This document shows positions 6,196 to 7,329 of a stretch of 7,329 bases of DNA, one piece after another. The notes below the pieces were generated by a model. It was not told where the DNA came from. It did no database searches and saw only the letters and a program-made list of their open reading frames with translations. The first letter of the stretch is position 1. Every line of letters begins with the position of its first letter. The stretch is from Mycoplasmatota bacterium (GTDB taxonomy: Bacteria > Bacillota_I > Bacilli_A > RF39 > UBA660), in the NCBI GenBank assembly GCA_012840755.1, contig DUWA01000034.1, positions 1 to 7,329 on the forward strand, given 5' to 3'. Made by a program: the position numbers and the translations under genes.

Positions 6196-7101
6196 ATGGA
6201 AATAGATAAATATATTGATAAATTCATTAAATATTTAGAAGTAGAAAAGATGTATTCAATCTATACTGTAATTAATTATGAGAATGATTTAAAAAAATTC
6301 AACAATTTTTTAAAAAGAGAATGTATAGAAAATCTTTTAGATATTAATTATAGCATTATTAGAAATTACCTTCTTTATTTAAATGAAAATAAAAACAAAA
6401 GTAAAACAGTTACAAGAAATATTAGTACATTAAGATCTTTTTATAAATATTTAATTAAAAATGAAGTTATTATTAATAATCCAATGGCATTAATTTCTAA
6501 TCCCAAACAAGAAAAAAAACTTCCTAACTTTTTATATTATAATGATTTAGAAAAACTAATTAATACACCGGACGAAAAAGAAGTATTAGGTAAAAGGGAT
6601 AGGCTTATACTAGAACTTCTTTATTCAACAGGTATACGTGTTAGTGAACTTGCAAATATAAAATTAACTGATATAAATTATTATGAAAACAGTATTAGAA
6701 TACTTGGTAAGGGAAATAAAGAAAGAATTGTATATTTTGGAAATAAATGTAATATTAAATTACTTGATTACTTAGAAAATTCTAGACCATTAATATTAGA
6801 AAGAAAAAAAAAATCTAATGATTACTTGTTATTAAATAATAATGGTGTTAATTTAACCACAGCTGGAATTAGATTAATAATAAACAAGATTGTAAAAAAG
6901 TGCTCTTTAAAGTATAACGTTAGCCCACATATGCTAAGACATACCTTTGCAACACATATGTTAAATGAAGGGGCAGATCTAAAAACAGTCCAAGAATTAT
7001 TAGGACACGAAAATCTTTCAACAACCCAGATATATACACATGTTTCAAATGAAAAATTAAGAAATGTTTATTTAAACTCTCATCCGAGAGCAAGGAGGTA
7101 G
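6196..7101 (+). CDS. xerC: Tyrosine recombinase, XerC/XerD type
   Basis: A 301-residue site-specific recombinase of the Xer family, which resolves chromosome dimers at dif sites near the terminus. The N-terminal SAM-like core-binding domain (about 3-88, ending ISTLRSFYKYLIKNE) is followed by the catalytic domain with all six active-site residues: Arg148 (TGIRVSEL), Lys172 (GKGNKER), His245 and Arg248 (PHMLRHTFATH), His271 (LLGHENLSTTQ) and the nucleophile Tyr280 (IYTHV). The C-terminus ends with the Xer-typical HPRA. LRSFY, LPNFL and NLSTTQIYTHV look more like XerC than XerD, but one window cannot separate them and the organism may use a single Xer. Size and ending argue for the housekeeping enzyme, not a phage integrase. 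The gene starts 16 nt after pyrG with no strong SD (AAGTTAGTGA is the nearest match), so expression may depend on coupling to pyrG or on the small promoter at its stop. Confidence 0.93.
   Translation: MEIDKYIDKFIKYLEVEKMYSIYTVINYENDLKKFNNFLKRECIENLLDINYSIIRNYLLYLNENKNKSKTVTRNISTLRSFYKYLIKNEVIINNPMALISNPKQEKKLPNFLYYNDLEKLINTPDEKEVLGKRDRLILELLYSTGIRVSELANIKLTDINYYENSIRILGKGNKERIVYFGNKCNIKLLDYLENSRPLILERKKKSNDYLLLNNNGVNLTTAGIRLIINKIVKKCSLKYNVSPHMLRHTFATHMLNEGADLKTVQELLGHENLSTTQIYTHVSNEKLRNVYLNSHPRARR
7092..7098 (+). promoter_or_regulatory. Ribosome binding site of tdk, inside the end of xer
   Basis: AAGGAGG forms part of the last codons of the recombinase gene and lies 4 nt before the tdk ATG. 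It is the best SD match in the window apart from that of pyrG, and it fixes the tdk start at 7103, one base after the xer stop. Confidence 0.9.
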
Positions 7102-7102
7102 T

Positions 7103-7329
7103 ATGGCAAAACTTTATTTTAGATATGGTGCTATGAATTCTGGTAAAACAACAGCACTTATACAAACAGCATATAATTATGAAGAAAATGATAAAAAAAC
7201 AATAATATTAAAAGCCAGTGTTGATACAAAAGGAAAAGACTATATTGTCTCTAGAATAGGTGCGCAAAAAAAAGTAACTAAATTAGTATCTGATGAAAGA
7301 CTTTATCCTTTCTATAGTGATATCAATAT
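7103..7329 (+). CDS. tdk: Thymidine kinase, 5' part (runs off the right edge)
   Basis: Only the first 75 residues are in the window; the family is usually about 190-200 residues. The protein begins MAKLYFRYGAMNSGKTTALIQ, with the P-loop GAMNSGKT at residues 9-16, followed by NYEEN, a strand and the Asp41-containing ILKASVDTKG, then IVSRIG, all typical of type II thymidine kinases, which phosphorylate thymidine with ATP for dTMP salvage. The catalytic Glu, the zinc-binding cysteines and the lasso loop would lie beyond the edge. The gene overlaps the recombinase region functionally: its SD is inside xer and the gap is 1 nt, so co-transcription and coupling are likely. Together with pyrG it makes this a pyrimidine-nucleotide operon with a recombinase gene in the middle. 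Confidence 0.95.
   Translation, partial: MAKLYFRYGAMNSGKTTALIQTAYNYEENDKKTIILKASVDTKGKDYIVSRIGAQKKVTKLVSDERLYPFYSDIN

Noticed and set aside
6196..7101. The recombinase as a phage or transposon integrase marking a mobile element
   Set aside because: Size, HPRA ending and XerC-like motifs match the housekeeping enzyme; no att-like repeats, phage genes or composition shift flank it.
6920..7165. Minus-strand frame of 81 codons across the xer-tdk junction
   Set aside because: It crosses two well-supported sense genes in a region of catalytic motifs and shows no family features.

Overview
The window is a strongly A+T-rich stretch with short intergenic gaps and every supported gene on the + strand. 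Consensus sigma-A-type promoters, Shine-Dalgarno (SD) sites of the AGGAGG type, intrinsic terminators with T tracts and the gene families all point to a low-G+C Bacillota chromosome. The activase pair at the left end suggests an anaerobe, possibly one of the reduced-genome Bacilli or Clostridia of animal guts; the exact lineage is inference. All Trp codons I checked are TGG and no reading frame is broken by TGA, so the standard bacterial code fits better than the Mycoplasma code. The six visible stops are three TAA and three TAG.

Layout, left to right. (1) Positions 1-1428 hold the 3' end of a 2-hydroxyacyl-CoA dehydratase D-component-like protein, overlapping by 8 nt an acyl-CoA dehydratase activase (BadF/BadG/HgdC family). 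This is an oxygen-sensitive, ATP-driven electron-transfer pair of unknown substrate. (2) topA (1527-3554) has its own promoter and terminator. (3) An unrecognised, Tyr/Asn/Lys-rich protein of 277 residues (3628-4461) sits behind a near-perfect promoter. (4) pyrG (4557-6179) is preceded by a strong promoter and, just downstream of it, a terminator hairpin that any pyrG transcript must cross, which is the layout of an attenuator. It is followed closely by a XerC/XerD-type tyrosine recombinase (6196-7101) and, 1 nt later, the 5' end of thymidine kinase tdk (7103 to the right edge).

Read as transcription units, the window holds four: activase pair, topA, the orphan gene, and pyrG-xer-tdk. The last combines CTP synthesis, chromosome-dimer resolution and thymidine salvage. 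No mobile element, CRISPR array, RNA gene or recognisable defence system is present. The two places most worth a second look are the pyrG leader, which lacks the GGGC start known from Bacillus subtilis, and the orphan protein immediately upstream of pyrG, where many Bacilli carry rpoE.
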